A stretch of DNA of 64,000 bases from Anoplopoma fimbria (Eukaryota > Chordata > Actinopteri > Perciformes > Anoplopomatidae). The translations under genes and the position numbers were made by a program. The stretch lies in assembly GCF_027596085.1 (NCBI RefSeq), contig NC_072460.1, positions 1,754,651-1,818,650 on the forward strand. Reading direction: 5' to 3'. The notes beneath the pieces are model-generated. The model was not told the DNA's origin, did not search any database, and saw only the letters and a program-made list of their open reading frames with translations. Positions 1 through 12,784 of this stretch are shown piece by piece (within the stretch, counting starts at the first letter, position 1; the number at the start of each line of letters is the position of its first letter).

Positions 1-3000
1 ACCACAACGCCAAACCACAAACAACGTCCAGTGCCTGCGGTGGGCTTCATTTACCGTACATTACATGTGACATCTACAGCCACTCTGAGCCAATTACAGC
101 TCACGGAAAGTTTATTCAACCTTAGATTGATGTAATAAAGGAACCTGTAACCATGTCATATTCCTTTCTATAATAGACCTCCCACCGTTTCTCCAGAGTG
201 AGTGAATATTTGCAACAAAAAACCTCGGCTCCTGCAATTGTTAGAAGCTGATGTTGTATGATTCTGCAAATCCTAATAATTCCAAAATAATGTTTAAAGC
301 AACGTGTTTTACGCCAAAAGCCAACATTTAAAAATGTCTTTCTACAATTGTTGCGTGGAACCATAGTAAAAGTTGTTTCGAGATTAAGGTAATTGCAAAT
401 TATAAACATTTGTATGTAGGACAGTGGTGGTGGGATGCAAGTGTCTCCACATAGAGGGGCCGGTACTTCTTGTGTTTGTGCGGAACATTGGCATTGGACA
501 TATATTGTTAGGTTTAAAATTGTCATAGGGATATATGAATCAAATCAGTGTATAACATATGTATTTATGATAAACTGCAGATAAGCATAGGGACAGTACA
601 TCTGTTTCTTTTATATTACTACTTGACCTTTTACTGGTTTAGCAGTTACGTAGAATGTAGAAAACGTTATTCATCACCTCCGCCTCGTCTGTTGTTCTAC
701 TGTATCGGGAAGCCTCAGAGATATTCCCAGATGAATTAAATCAGACTTCCATTTTCCATAATGATGAATTCATGGAAATGTTGATGTGGGCCCCTATTGG
801 TTTTGGTGCTTGACTTGACAAACCCTGTGCAACAGCGTGAAATAGAGGGCTATGACACTGTTTGTTTCAGCCTCACTTCACAGTAGACAGTATACGCTAC
901 AATTTATACAGTAAACTATATTAGTCCCACCTGCAGCATGAAGATGCATAAACTATGAATTTTCATTAATAATGTAATTAGACTCAAGCCTCTTTTCAAC
1001 ACCAAGGTGGTCATATAAAACGAGAAACCAACTGTTAGATGGTTTCAATGGGGCTTTTACTTGTGTGGGGGGGTCCATAAAATATGTAGCAGCATGGTGA
1101 AGGAATACTGCATGTTCAGCAAAACAACTTCCTGGAAACAGAGGCATTAGATATGAATTAGGACGTTATTGGTATGATTGTGTTCAGTGAAGTAAAAGTA
1201 AAGTTAACATGTCTGCAGGCGTTTGGTAGTTTTCTCCGTGACATGGTGTTACCACCTGTTCAGTACTCTGTGTTTGGGGATCGGCGATGTGAATATTTTA
1301 TGTTGACAGCTGGTCAGCGTCTCTGTGTATGCGTGTCTGTGTGTGTGAGAGTCTGAGTGTGTACTGTATGTGTGTGTGTGTGTGTGTGTGTGTTTGAGAG
1401 TGTCACTGGGTTCGCACCCATGTCACACTTTGCTGACGACAGCCACAGGAAATAGCTCAAACTGTCTTTTTTTCTTTTATCCGATGACAGAACGGTGACT
1501 TGTTTTCAGAGGTTAGTGTGTGTGTGTGTGTGTAGGGTTTATGTGGAGATAGTGAACATGTGTGAGTGATATAAAGCCGTCAAACAAGAAAGTGTAAAGA
1601 TGAGGATATGCATACTCCATCTTATCCATCTGCACAACAATGTAGGACCACTAACCCTGTCACCTGTCATATTACATTCACGTACAACTAAACTGCATTT
1701 TAGAGGAGGCTACGTTTCTTCTTCCCAATTATGGTCATAGTTTTAAACACATCAACAAAATGACTTGGTTATGTTTGGGGAACCAAACTATATTTTTAGG
1801 TTAAGTAAACATCATGGTTTAAAATAGAATTATTATGTTTGTTACGTTTTTGAAGTTACGGACGTGAATTGAAATAATCGTTTCACGTGGGATACAAACT
1901 GCTGTCTCTGCTGTAAAAATCATGTGTTTGTTTGAATCACTCAACCTCCCCTATGATCAGATATGTATTTGTTAAACATCAAAACAAAAGAGAAATTACG
2001 TGTCCCTGGAGAGGTAATTGACAAGGCAGTTTTGTTGTATTGGAACGTGATTTTTTGGAGACCAGGCTATGGACGAGAACAAGATTTTTTTTTTTACTCA
2101 TATTTATTTCTCAAAAAGTAAAGTGTAGCATAAAAACCATCAGGGACACAGGTATGGAAGGAAGGGAGACCTCATAGATTCTCACCTCCTCTCACCTCCT
2201 CTCTTGGTCTCTCAAGGCTAATTAATGACAAATTAGATTAGAGTCACAATGAACTCTGCAACTTGGACTCCTAGAGCTGCATGATATGGGCTAAGTATCA
2301 AACTCCAACTATTTTGACCGATATTGCAGTTACCATTCAGCTTCATTCATTAAATCGTTTTCCTGTCCACTTTGCTTACCTGTTAAAGCCAGAAGTTATA
2401 GCACTGCAGAGATTCAAGCAAAAGGCAGTTCCAAATCTTTCAGTTTTTCTTGTCTTTGGTATAGATAGGTCTCTGTGCGTGGATGTGTACTTCCACCTGT
2501 GTGCGTTGATTTGTGAGGGACCTTTTTGTCATTTACGAGTAGGTAACCTGATATCACATTAAGGAGCTGAAACTAAATTCAGTTGGGGCTTTTCAAATTG
2601 ATTCAAGTAATTCTTCTTTTGCTGCTTGAACTTTCTTGTGTGACCTTTTGTACTGCATATTAACAAGTATAGCTTATGAAGCAAAATAACATATGGGTGT
2701 AATAAACATGGTGTGATGTTCTCTCTCATAGTAAAAGGCAGACATAATGTGTTATGCTGTTGACTGTCACTGTGTCTGACTAACACTGCTGCTCAATCCT
2801 GTCTCAAACCAACATGTGACATTAGTTTGTTTCAACCATGACCACAATCTGGCTCATTGAACAAGCTACGGCGCAGGAAGAAATGTGTGCTCATGTTCGT
2901 CAGTGAGAAAAGCTGTGTGGATCTTGTGTTGTGTAGCAGACTTCTTCAGACTATTAGTCAGTGTGACCGTCTGTCTATGATAGAATGGTGATGTTACTGC

Positions 3001-5986
3001 TTTATATAAATAAGTTAGAAAATGAAACAATTTTATTGGCTGTGTGGAAACAAGTCTACATGGACTGAAAACTAACATTCTGATGGTCGATCGAGCTAGA
3101 TAGTGAATGAAGAGAGGGACCGGCGTGAGTGAAGAAAAGCCATGAATCAGTAGTATGAAACATTATAAAGCACAAATAAACACAATCACATCTCCTCAAA
3201 AACCTACGGGCAGGTGTTGGAGTTTGAGTGAATGCAGCCATGCTAATTTTGCATAAACATTATGACACTTTAACTACGCTTATACTAAACTGGCAGAAAA
3301 AGGTTAAAATTTGCATCTGCAAAGATGACTTATTCAGGAAAATTACCAACCTTTTTCTACATAGTGTAGCGTGGAGGAGAGTGCAGATTCAGCAGCATTT
3401 GAGATTGTAAGGCCTCATTTTCATTTAAGAAAAGACATTTGCAATCACTTTCTTTTGTAATAGCTGCCACTGGCCTGAAAATTGGCTGAGCTGACTGACG
3501 AATCGCAGTCAAACTGACTGGTTTGTGAATCGTAGTAGTAAAGTACCATAAAGTAGTAAAGTGGCTATAGCTTGAGGCGACACCTGTTCTCTAATGATTA
3601 GAGGTCAATAAGACATTTGTCAAAACTATGACAGTCTTATCATTCTCTGTCCGAGATGTGGTTTTCAACATGAGGCCTGAGGCAGTTTTGGACGGTCAGA
3701 TGATCTAGCAAGTTTCTATTGCTTTTGCAGTTGAGATTTAGTGCCTCAATGCAGTGAGATGAAGTTCTATTTACGTGTACTGTACTGGACATCAGGGGCT
3801 CGTATCTCAAAACCGGGATGAATAAAACCAAAACTCTGTATGGCTAGATGCCACTTGAGGCAGTTTTGGTGAGCTGAACCTTTAAACGGAGCCCGAGGAA
3901 CGGGATTCTTCCTCACTTGTTAGCAACAGGACTCAGATGTGTTAAGGACTCACTGGTCTTAACCACAGTGAAGCAGAGGTGGATATTCTGTGCTGCTGTT
4001 GATTAAGCTTGACATGATGAGAGCTGAAGAGCTGCCTGGATTAAGAAACTGCTGACTCCTCTCGCTCCACTGTTTGCTCCATCTCCTCCCCGCACTTTCC
4101 CATCCCTCCATCCCTCGCTGTATCCCTCATTCATTCAAGTGTCTCTTGAGTTGCCGTTATGAAGCAGAGGGAAAGACAGGGACTCATTAAAACAAGCCCC
4201 CACCCCCTTCTGTTTCTCCCTATCTACCTCTCTTCATCTCCCTCTCGCCATCTTCATCAGATGTAATTATGGCAGCACAACGTAGGAGGAGCATGCACAG
4301 CAGAATTATACTTTCAAATCTCCTTCCGCTTCAGCTATTCAAGGAACGAGACCTACATTTTCAAGCTGATCAGAGAGAGAACATAAAAATGGGGGGTGAA
4401 GATGGCAAACAAGAAAAATAGGAAAGAGTAAGGGGGATGTGAGGAAAAGAAAAAAAACGGGGAGAAGAGAAGCAGAGAGGAGAGGAAAGACAGCTACAAA
4501 GAGAATGTGTTAAGGAGGAAAGGAGGATGTCAGGCTTTAGCAGAGGCTGTAGCCGCTGAGTTAACAGAATGGGATCAGTAATGCTGCCAAGCTAGAAAAT
4601 GCCAGACAGCAAAGCAGGCTGGGAGAGCACAGTGGGAGGAAGTGCTTAGTTTGGGTACGTGACTGATGCAGACATTTTTTCCCCCCACATCTTCCCCTTC
4701 AAATACACGGAGCCACTCGTCCTTTAACAAAAAAATCGAGGAGGGGGGGGGGGGTTTCAGAGGAGGACGGGATGATACAGTACGTTTGCGCATTGCATTG
4801 TGGGAAGGAAAGGGGATGGGAGAAACGCTTGAAACGTGCACAGATTTACTAGCTTTGCTCTGGTTGCAGAGGAGCTAAAATAGCACTGTTTATGGCGGCT
4901 GGGTGGATGCAATGCCACTGTAGGACAGGCAGGACGGGAGCAGGTTGACACAGTTCAGAGAGGAGCTGTGTGCTTTTTTGCAGTCGGGAGGAATTAGAGA
5001 GCCAAGCAAGGTTCGGACACAAGGGAGTATCAGCTGTCATCTGGAGAAAGCAGAGAAGGAAGGAGGAAGACATGGAGAAGAGATGGAGGAGGGGTGATGT
5101 TTTTATTTTTATTTTTAGATGCTGATGGATGTTTCGTATCCATTTTTCAGACTGTGTGTGTCTGTTATTATATCTGTTTGTGTCTCGCTTGTGTCACTTC
5201 ATGTGCATACCTGTGTACCCGTGTGGATTTATGTATGTGTCTGTGAGAGATGTCATGCTTTTTCACTCAGGTTGTGGTTCGGGCTCAGCAATCACTCAGC
5301 GCTGCAGTCAATTTGTGGTTGATTTACCTCTCTCCCTTTCTATTTCTGGTTGATTACAACTGTTCTCTCTGCACTTCTGTTTTCAACGGGGAGAGAGATG
5401 GACCATATTCTATGTGTAGCCATTCATATGCACTCTCTCTATCGTCTGCAGCTGTGTCCATGTGGTTTAGAAGAGATACTGGTGCACTCTGTCTGAGTTG
5501 GCGATGCCATTCAGAGCAATCAATAGCAATCAGCTTTGAAAGGGAATATTAATTAATCATAATTTTTTTTAAATATGCTGTCCTATAGCTCATAAATTAT
5601 CTTTCTTTTCCTTTGTATCTTTTTCATTTCATTTGCTTTAACTTTTTCTAACATCGCTAAAGCAACGAGCAGTCATAACCTCTTCATCCTCAATGGCCCA
5701 GTCTGTGAAGCATTGCTGCAACCCAGAAATGATCATTTTCAATTACAGTGGAGAGCCCAAAGATACCAAATACGTCACGCTTAATTTGGGAAGTTACATA
5801 TACGATTCATCCAGAATCTTTCCATAAACACAGAAATTAGATATTTGACTCAGTATAAATATATTCAGCATCAATGAAGAGTAAGAACAAGCTGATACAG
5901 AATACCTATGTGATATTTCCAGCAAATATGATTCTGCCCGGGGGAACGTTAAAATAACATCAAACCTGTCTGTTCTCTGTCTGCAG
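1..5986 (+). other. bsn: bsn intron (3' part), upstream of the zinc-finger-1 exon
   Basis: This is non-coding sequence ending in the acceptor TCTGTCTGCAG at 5976-5986. The next exon starts in the middle of a zinc finger, so the preceding bsn exon must lie upstream. I looked for the first half of zinc finger 1 (a CPLC...NTCTQC...CGFNP pattern) and did not find it here, so the intron appears to cover the whole stretch. It contains short TG runs (about 1370-1393 and 1516-1533), a G-run at about 4743-4754, and a possible degenerate mobile-element fragment near 2272-2345. Short open frames on both strands show no recognisable domain and are taken as chance. Confidence 0.8.
2272..2345. mobile_element. 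Possible degenerate DNA-transposon (MITE) fragment
   Basis: TAGAGCTGCATGATATGGGC and CCAACTATTTTGACCGATAT resemble the ends of short non-autonomous elements common in fish (TAGAGCTGCA... and ...CCAACTATTTTGA). It is only a fragment; boundaries and class are uncertain. Confidence 0.3.
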
Positions 5987-7744
5987 GTCCAGGAGTGGCT
6001 GTGTCTGAATTGTCAGATGCAGAGAGCCCTTGGCATTGATATGACCACGCCTCGATCTAAGAGCCAACAGCAGATTCACTCTCCGTCCCACCAAGCCAAA
6101 CCCATCGTTCAGCCTCAGCCGCCTGCACCTCAGCCAATTCAGCCAGCAGCAGCGGCACAGCCCAAACCTTTGGCACAGAATCAGCCCAGCCAGCGGCAGC
6201 AGCAACATCAGTCTCAGCCTTACGGCCAGAGTCAACCATACTCCCAGGCCCAGCCATACTCCCAGGCCCAGCCACACTCCCAGGCCCAGCCACAGGCCCA
6301 GCCACACTCCCAGGCCCAGCCATACAGGCCCAGGCCCAGCCATACGCCCAGGCCCAGCCACAGGCCCAGCCAGGCCCAGCCATACTCCCAGGCCCAGCCA
6401 TACTCCCAGGCCCAGCCACACTCCCAGGCCCAGCCGGCCCAGCCATCCCCAGGCCCAGCCAGGCCCAGCCGCACTCCCCAGACCCAGCAGTATCCCCATT
6501 CTCAGACCCAGTCGTACCCTGGGTCCAAGCCAGTGCCCCAGACTCAGCCACATACCTCTCCAGGCTTGCAGAGACACCCAGGCTCTGGAGGCCCCCAGAC
6601 TCAGACAGGGTCTTTTCAGCAGGGCATGAGGTCCGACCCATACTCTCAGAGAGGTCCCGGGGCTCCAGGTGCTGTTGGAGGTCCCAACCAGCCTGGGGGC
6701 CCACGGATTCCCCACCCTGGCGCTGTGCCGCTCCCCGGCTTGGCCAAGGCTCCGTCCCAGCCCGATTTGGGTCGCGGTTCTCCAATGCACCAGTCTATGG
6801 CGCGGCAACATGACCAGACCAGAAGCGCTGGCTCCTCCCCAGCCCACAGACCTCAGAGTCAGGCCCCTCCTCCTGCCCAGGACGGTCTGACCAAACTGTT
6901 TGGCTTCGGGGCATCGCTGCTCAATCAGGCGAGTACCCTGATCAACGTTGACCCTCTACCCACTGCCTCCACCCAGCCAAGCCCTGCACGAGGCAAGGTG
7001 GTGTTCAGTAATGCAACTCCTGACAACAGGCAGCAACAACAAGGGGCCCCTGCCACCAAACCCTCCAGTACGGGGGGCCCTCATGGTCCAACTCAAATGG
7101 GTGGCCCTCGAGCGGCGAGCCAAATGGGTGGCCCTAATGTGCAGGGCCAAATGGCTGGTGCTCATGCGCCGGGCCAAATGGGGGGTCCTCATGCGCCGGG
7201 TCAAATTGGAGGCCCTTATCCATCAAGCCAACCAGGGGGTCATCATGCGCCAAGCCAAATGGGGGGTCCTCATCTTCAGAGCCAAATGGGAGGTCCTTAT
7301 CCACCGAGCCAAATGGGGGGTCCTCATACACAGAGCCAAATGGGAGGCCCTTATCCATCAAGCCAAATGGGGGGTCCACATGCACCGAGCCAAATTGGAG
7401 GTCCCCAAATTGGTGGACCGCATGCTCCAACCCAGAAGCAGCAGACCATGCCCCATCAACAAGGAATGCCCCAACAACAGTCTCCAGCGCACCATCAAAA
7501 AGGGCAGCAAGGACAGCAACATCAGCAAACACCTACTCATCTGCAAAAGGGGCCTGTGAAGCAGGAGCCCGTGGTGGCGCCTGTGCCTGCTCCAGAGCCT
7601 GTGAAGCCTAAAGTGAACTGTCCTCTTTGTAAAACAGAGCTGAACATCGGCAGCTCCGACCCGCCCAACTACAACACCTGTACGCAGTGCCAAGGCCAAG
7701 TGTGCAATCTGTGTGGCTTCAACCCCACGCCACATCTGGTGGAG
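5987..7744 (+). CDS. bsn: Bassoon exon: end of zinc finger 1, repeat-rich linker, start of zinc finger 2
   Basis: This exon has 586 codons, phase 0 at both ends, with acceptor CTGCAG|GTC and donor GAG|GTAGGA. It opens with [16 protein letters not shown], the last Cys pair of zinc finger 1, followed by the Bassoon-specific [19 protein letters not shown]-rich part with hexapeptide repeats follows (6209-6443), then the conserved helix [18 protein letters not shown] (about 6887-6940). Next come nonapeptide GGPxxxSQM repeats (7073-7438). It ends with the first Cys residues of zinc finger 2 ([26 protein letters not shown], about 7615-7726). In mammals these zinc fingers bind partners at the active zone; the specific partner here is inferred only by family. 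The linker is longer and far more repetitive than in mammalian Bassoon as I recall it. An open frame running past 7744 to 7924 is intron read-through. Confidence 0.95.
6209..6443 (+). repeat. Coding tandem repeat: hexapeptide [12 protein letters not shown] array
   Basis: An 18-base unit encoding Y/H-S-Q-A-Q-P is repeated about ten times inside the linker between zinc fingers 1 and 2. Between about 6325 and 6372 the repeat is read in a different frame, giving [15 protein letters not shown]. The original frame then returns, so two compensating indels have occurred within the array. Such arrays expand and contract by slippage and are hard to assemble. Confidence 0.9.
7073..7438 (+). repeat. Coding tandem repeat: nonapeptide GGPHxxSQM array
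   Basis: Twelve full 27-base units run from 7073 to 7396, each of the form G-G-P-(H/Y)-x-x-(S/G)-Q-(M/I). A truncated five-residue unit (GGPQI) follows, then one more full unit ending at 7438. His-type and Tyr-type units partly alternate (HLQSQM, YPPSQM, HTQSQM, YPSSQM), which suggests a higher-order 18-residue unit. The array directly precedes the Q-rich stretch leading into zinc finger 2. Confidence 0.93.
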
Positions 7745-10105
7745 GTAGGAGGAATGCTACACGTACATGAAATCCAGAGAACACACAAAGTCTCACACAA
7801 ACAGATATATGTATATATTTCCTGCAAGAAAGTGTTTCACAACATATTGTCATTCACAGTATATTTTTATGCACGCAAAAAAAAAGAACTATCCACAGAT
7901 GCAAAATTAGATATTACACAATAACCGGGCACATACCTGTTCTTGCTGTTTCACTGCTTATTTTTCCAACGTTAGTTTGGGTGGCTATGTTGCCCAATTT
8001 ACTGCATTGTCCTGCTGCTTTCATGTTTTATAATCCTCTATGATGTTGGCAGGATTCTATTTCATAGTAGTCATGTAACATGCGCGCTACTAGATTACTT
8101 TAATGTCTAAAGGCGTAGTTTCCACGTTCGTGCTATACGCAGTCTACTAAGCGAGCGAGTGAGCAAGAAAGGACGAGATTGTTTAATTTTCATTTGCAGT
8201 AATCTAGCCGGTACAACAATGCCATTATAAAACTCCCATACACATTTAAAAGAACAACCAACAGGACTGAAAAACCAAATTCCATTGATTAGATTTGATT
8301 TTCAATTTTTGTTTGGATTTATTTTAGCTCGTTAATAATCATCCAAGAGTCCACATTAAAAACAATTAAGCCTGCATAAGGCATCATAGCGAAGTGAAAT
8401 GTGGAAAAAAGTTAAGTTAAAACGAACAGATACCCTCATTTAGTAACTGTCCGGTTCCAGACCAAAATCACTTAAGGTGCATCTGAAAATAATGAGGCGC
8501 CCCAGAAAAAACTTTCTGCAGACATGCTGCAAACACGAATAATGCTTATATAGATGTAAATAATGTAAATAATTGATTTCTTGCTGTGGGCTTGTGTGCT
8601 GTTTTCCCGCACTTGACATTGTGAGCGTCGGGACAGAGCAGCATTTCAAGTTGAGCTCATTCAAGACACCATTTTAAAACTATTATATCCAGCCACTCAC
8701 ATTAGATTGTAGAATAATATAAATAAATATCAGCAGAAACCACTAACATCATATATTAATGCAGAATTATATTAATTTTAAGTTACTCACTTGCCCCAAA
8801 GGGCCCATTGTCTCTGGTCATACTAATATATTTAAAACACAAAAACTTTACTCGCACACACACACAGACAAACACATTCAGAATCATCTCCTCGCAAACA
8901 ATCGATACCATTCAGCACAAATAGAAAAAGCTATTAATTCCACTGTTGACCTTCTTCCTCTTCACTTTATGGATGCAGTAACCTGAACCTCTCATGTTTC
9001 CTCTAAGGATTCAGTGTTTGTCATTGATTATAGGCAAATATTTAATATCTACCTCCAACTCCGTCTGTTGTCGTATTAAATCATTAGACAGGCAGCAACA
9101 AACCAACTTGCTTTGTCAGATAGAATGCTACAAGCTACATGCTAACAAACTGTCTCAGCAAAAATGGCAATAAAAACTCATAGCACAGCAATTGCAAATA
9201 CTGAATTTGGGAAACAATCTTAGCCTCACACCAAGTTACTGAAACAAATCAACCAAAAAGCTGTCTTAAGAAGGATTTTTTTGTCACAATGTCTGTTTTT
9301 AAACCTTCACTTCAACCTTGGCATGTGGGCTACTGAGGACGCAATGAAGTGTCGAGATAGAGCTCTTGAGATCTATGGGACATATTTTTTAGAAGCTTAT
9401 TATGTACATACGAGTGAAGAGTTGGTCCATAATGTTAGGTAAAGAAAGAAAGGGAACATGAAGGGGGAAATAAAAAGGCCTATTTAATGAGCTGGACACA
9501 ATGAGCAAGAAATGGAAATAGATGAGGAGAAGAAAGCATGCCAAGGTCGAGATGGAGGAAAGTGAGATAGAAAAATAAAGATAAAGACTGTGGACCAAGC
9601 AAGGCAAAAGGGTTAAGGATGAGAAAGGTTGAATGAACGGTTCAAGATATGTTAAATCTCAAAGCACAGACATCCTTTTCAGTTATGCTTTCTCTCTTTG
9701 CTCCAAAGTGGTTCTGCTCATGCCACAATGAAACGAGGGTAAAGGCCTGCTGCCCTCTCGCCTCCTCATTATCGATCAAGACACAGGCTTAGAGGTAAAA
9801 AGAAGGAGGAGAGGAAGCAACTGAATGGTAAATAAAGGAAAGTAAGTCAAGCAAGGAAAGATATATATATATATATAAAGATGCATGGAAGGAAGGGATG
9901 ATGCAAAAATGTAATGTAGAGTGAAAGATAAGACAGAAAGAGGCAAGGATGCATGTTAATCAGTAGGTCAGTCAAGCAGATCAAGAATGACTCGTGTTTA
10001 TTTACTTTGAGGCAGCGTGACGCCTTCAGGGTCTCCGTGGAGTACAGTTGTTCATAGTACAGTACGGTAATGTACTGTCACTGCCTCAAGACAGACCTTG
10101 AGATA

Positions 10106-10132
10106 ATATATAACCCCTAGAGGGTTATATAT
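10106..10132. repeat. Perfect 11-bp inverted repeat, 5-base loop
   Basis: ATATATAACCC (10106-10116) and GGGTTATATAT (10122-10132) are exact reverse complements around CTAGA. No adjacent gene feature explains it. Confidence 0.8.
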
Positions 10133-11270
10133 AAGTACTACTACCATGTTCTGGACAAATATACTCACACAGAGTAAAAGAGAAAGAATGGTTCAAAATG
10201 TTATTTAGACCGTGAGAAATCGAAGCTATTGACTGTCACACACATGCAGATATAAAGAAGACATATTATGTAAGGAGTATGTATGCATCTGTGTGCTCGT
10301 ATGATGCGGGTTAAGGCCTGCAGCTCTCCAGACAAGGGGAGTGAAAAGAGAGAATATGAAGAAGGAAGAGAGGAGGGAGAGAAAATGTCAGAGGGAGTAA
10401 AAAATGAATATAATGACCAGCTGATGAAATGGGTTCTTTCAGTATTTTAGAGAAAAGATGAAGATGCAGTGTGTACTACTGTTAACTACTGAGTAAAACT
10501 AAGTACTAAGTTTTAAGTTGTAGTCATGCCACGAAAAAAGTAATAGGACTGGAGAAGATGGAGACCATGCTAGCGACGTATAGAAAAGTGTATAGAAAAG
10601 AATAGTGTGTTTGTATTTTCCCGCTTTGCCATTTTCATCCCACTAACATCCCACTGAATGCACACATTCGCCAAAGAAATATATCTAATTTCTGAATAAA
10701 TGCAAATGTACTAATAATTACTGTTCTAAATCATTTTGTCAAAGGATAGAGTTGTCTACTTTCACTATCTTTTTAACAGGCCACTCCTCTCTCCATCATG
10801 CACTAGAATATAAACTTTGACCAGGCAGTGCAGACGAGTGTTAGTGTTTGAACGCTGTACACTCACTTGATTAATCAATAATTTAACAAAGTTTTATTTT
10901 AAATATAAATAGCAGGAGATATGAAATATGTAGGGGGGAGGCAGTGTATCCTGGAACAGAAAAGTAAAAGGTTACCAGGTTTATCCTCTCTGGCCTCCCC
11001 TAGTTGTTTCCATCGTTCTTTTTTCCCCTCTCTTTTCCGAATAACATTTATTCTTTATCCTTTAATCTGCTCGTTCTTCCTTGTATCAGTTCTGTCTTAT
11101 TTAATGGAGCTTGAAAGGCCACAGGGAGTGTCTGAGAAATTGTGGAGCATGTTGTGTATATTTATGCAAAAGTCAAAGCTCACAATTCGACATGAACATA
11201 TTAAACAGAATAACTCAGCGTCTGATGAAACGGCCTCCTCATGAAAGCTTGAACAATGATGAAACACCAT

Positions 11271-11375
<105 letters not shown>

Positions 11376-11516
11376 CTGTATTAGCAGGTGCTAGTGAATG
11401 AGTGAATGAGGCCATTTCTCTGTCCAGTCTGTCATTCAGGCTTTCACAGCTGTCCTCACTGCTGTCTGAACAATTATTAGGATTACTGCACCCAGCCCAC
11501 CTGGATGTGTGTCCAA

Positions 11517-11631
<115 letters not shown>

Positions 11632-11740
11632 TCTGAACATCTGAAGGAAACTGATTAGGGATTGTGACATTTAATCTGCATTGGTGTGTATGTGCACATG
11701 TGGGGTGTGTTTGTGTGTAATATTATAACTGTGTCTGAGT

Positions 11741-11755
11741 TTGTGTGTGTGTGTG

Positions 11756-11841
<86 letters not shown>
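11741..11841. repeat. (TG)n microsatellite
   Basis: About 50 units with one interruption (GTTGTG) near the start. Confidence 0.97.
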
Positions 11842-11843
<2 letters not shown>

Positions 11844-12278
11844 ACATTATATGAGCAAGATTTCAATTAAGAGGCAGGATCCTGCGAAGGACACCGCCAA
11901 TGCCACACTGGCCAAAAGGTCCACATGGGTAACATAAAGAGTCTTTGTGTATATTTAATAACGCGTTGGTCATTCTAAAGGTCATCCCTGCATCTAGCTG
12001 CTCTCTGTTGTGTTCACTTACTGTTTCCTCTGCTTTCTATTTAATCTAAAGAAATAGTAGGCATCATTTTAAAATAATGCTGCATAATGTTCTACAAACT
12101 GTGTGACATTTAGTCAACACAGAACAAATAAATGCCTCACACGCACACACATGCATACAAACCTAGTGTAAGTAAATTGATTCCAGCAGTTCCCGTCATG
12201 AGCTTGTGATGTCCAAGTCACAATAATCCACTTCGCTGTGGCTCCCCAGTCAATGTACCAAACCCATGTGAGTATGTG

Positions 12279-12394
<116 letters not shown>

Positions 12395-12423
12395 CCGTCC
12401 AGCAGTGGACCTCGGCGTTGTTA

Positions 12424-12545
12424 CGAGGGATGAATACCAAAACCCCGTATTAAAGGGGCCCGGCGCAAAATGATTAAAGTCTGGAGTATTGATGAGCTCC
12501 AACATAATTGATTCTTTTATTGGTACTTTTTATACCCATCCCTAG
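12424..12545. mobile_element. Putative hAT-like MITE with imperfect terminal inverted repeats
   Basis: The left end CGAGGGATGAATACCAAAAC and the right end (reverse complement CTAGGGATGGGTATAAAAAG) match imperfectly. They resemble the TAGGGATGGGTACC ends of short hAT-type elements widespread in teleosts. There is no coding capacity and no clear target-site duplication. Confidence 0.45.
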
Positions 12546-12689
12546 TTGAGCCAGCGGGGACATTTTGAGGTCCACTGTTGGTCATGCAAGTTATAAATGT
12601 TTAAAAATCAACATTAGATGTAATGCACAGGATAAATTATTTTCCCTTTTTTAAGTGTAGAAACATAGTCCACTGTTGGTAATGTAGGA

Positions 12690-12713
12690 ATGTATTTGTG
12701 TGTTTGTGTGTGT

Positions 12714-12770
<57 letters not shown>

Positions 12771-12784
12771 TGTTGTGTGTGTGT
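12690..12784. repeat. (TG)n microsatellite, imperfect
   Basis: TG units interrupted by TTTG, TCTG, TATG and TTG. Confidence 0.95.

Noticed and set aside
5960..6847. A 295-codon antisense open frame (and two more antisense frames) opposite the first Bassoon exon
   Set aside because: It is the complement of the CAG-GCC-CAG repeat, giving only [13 protein letters not shown] repetition with no domain, while the sense strand has conserved zinc-finger and Bassoon motifs.
6209..7438. CRISPR-like array from regularly spaced coding repeats
   Set aside because: The repeats are head-to-tail without unique spacers and lie in an open coding frame of an animal gene.
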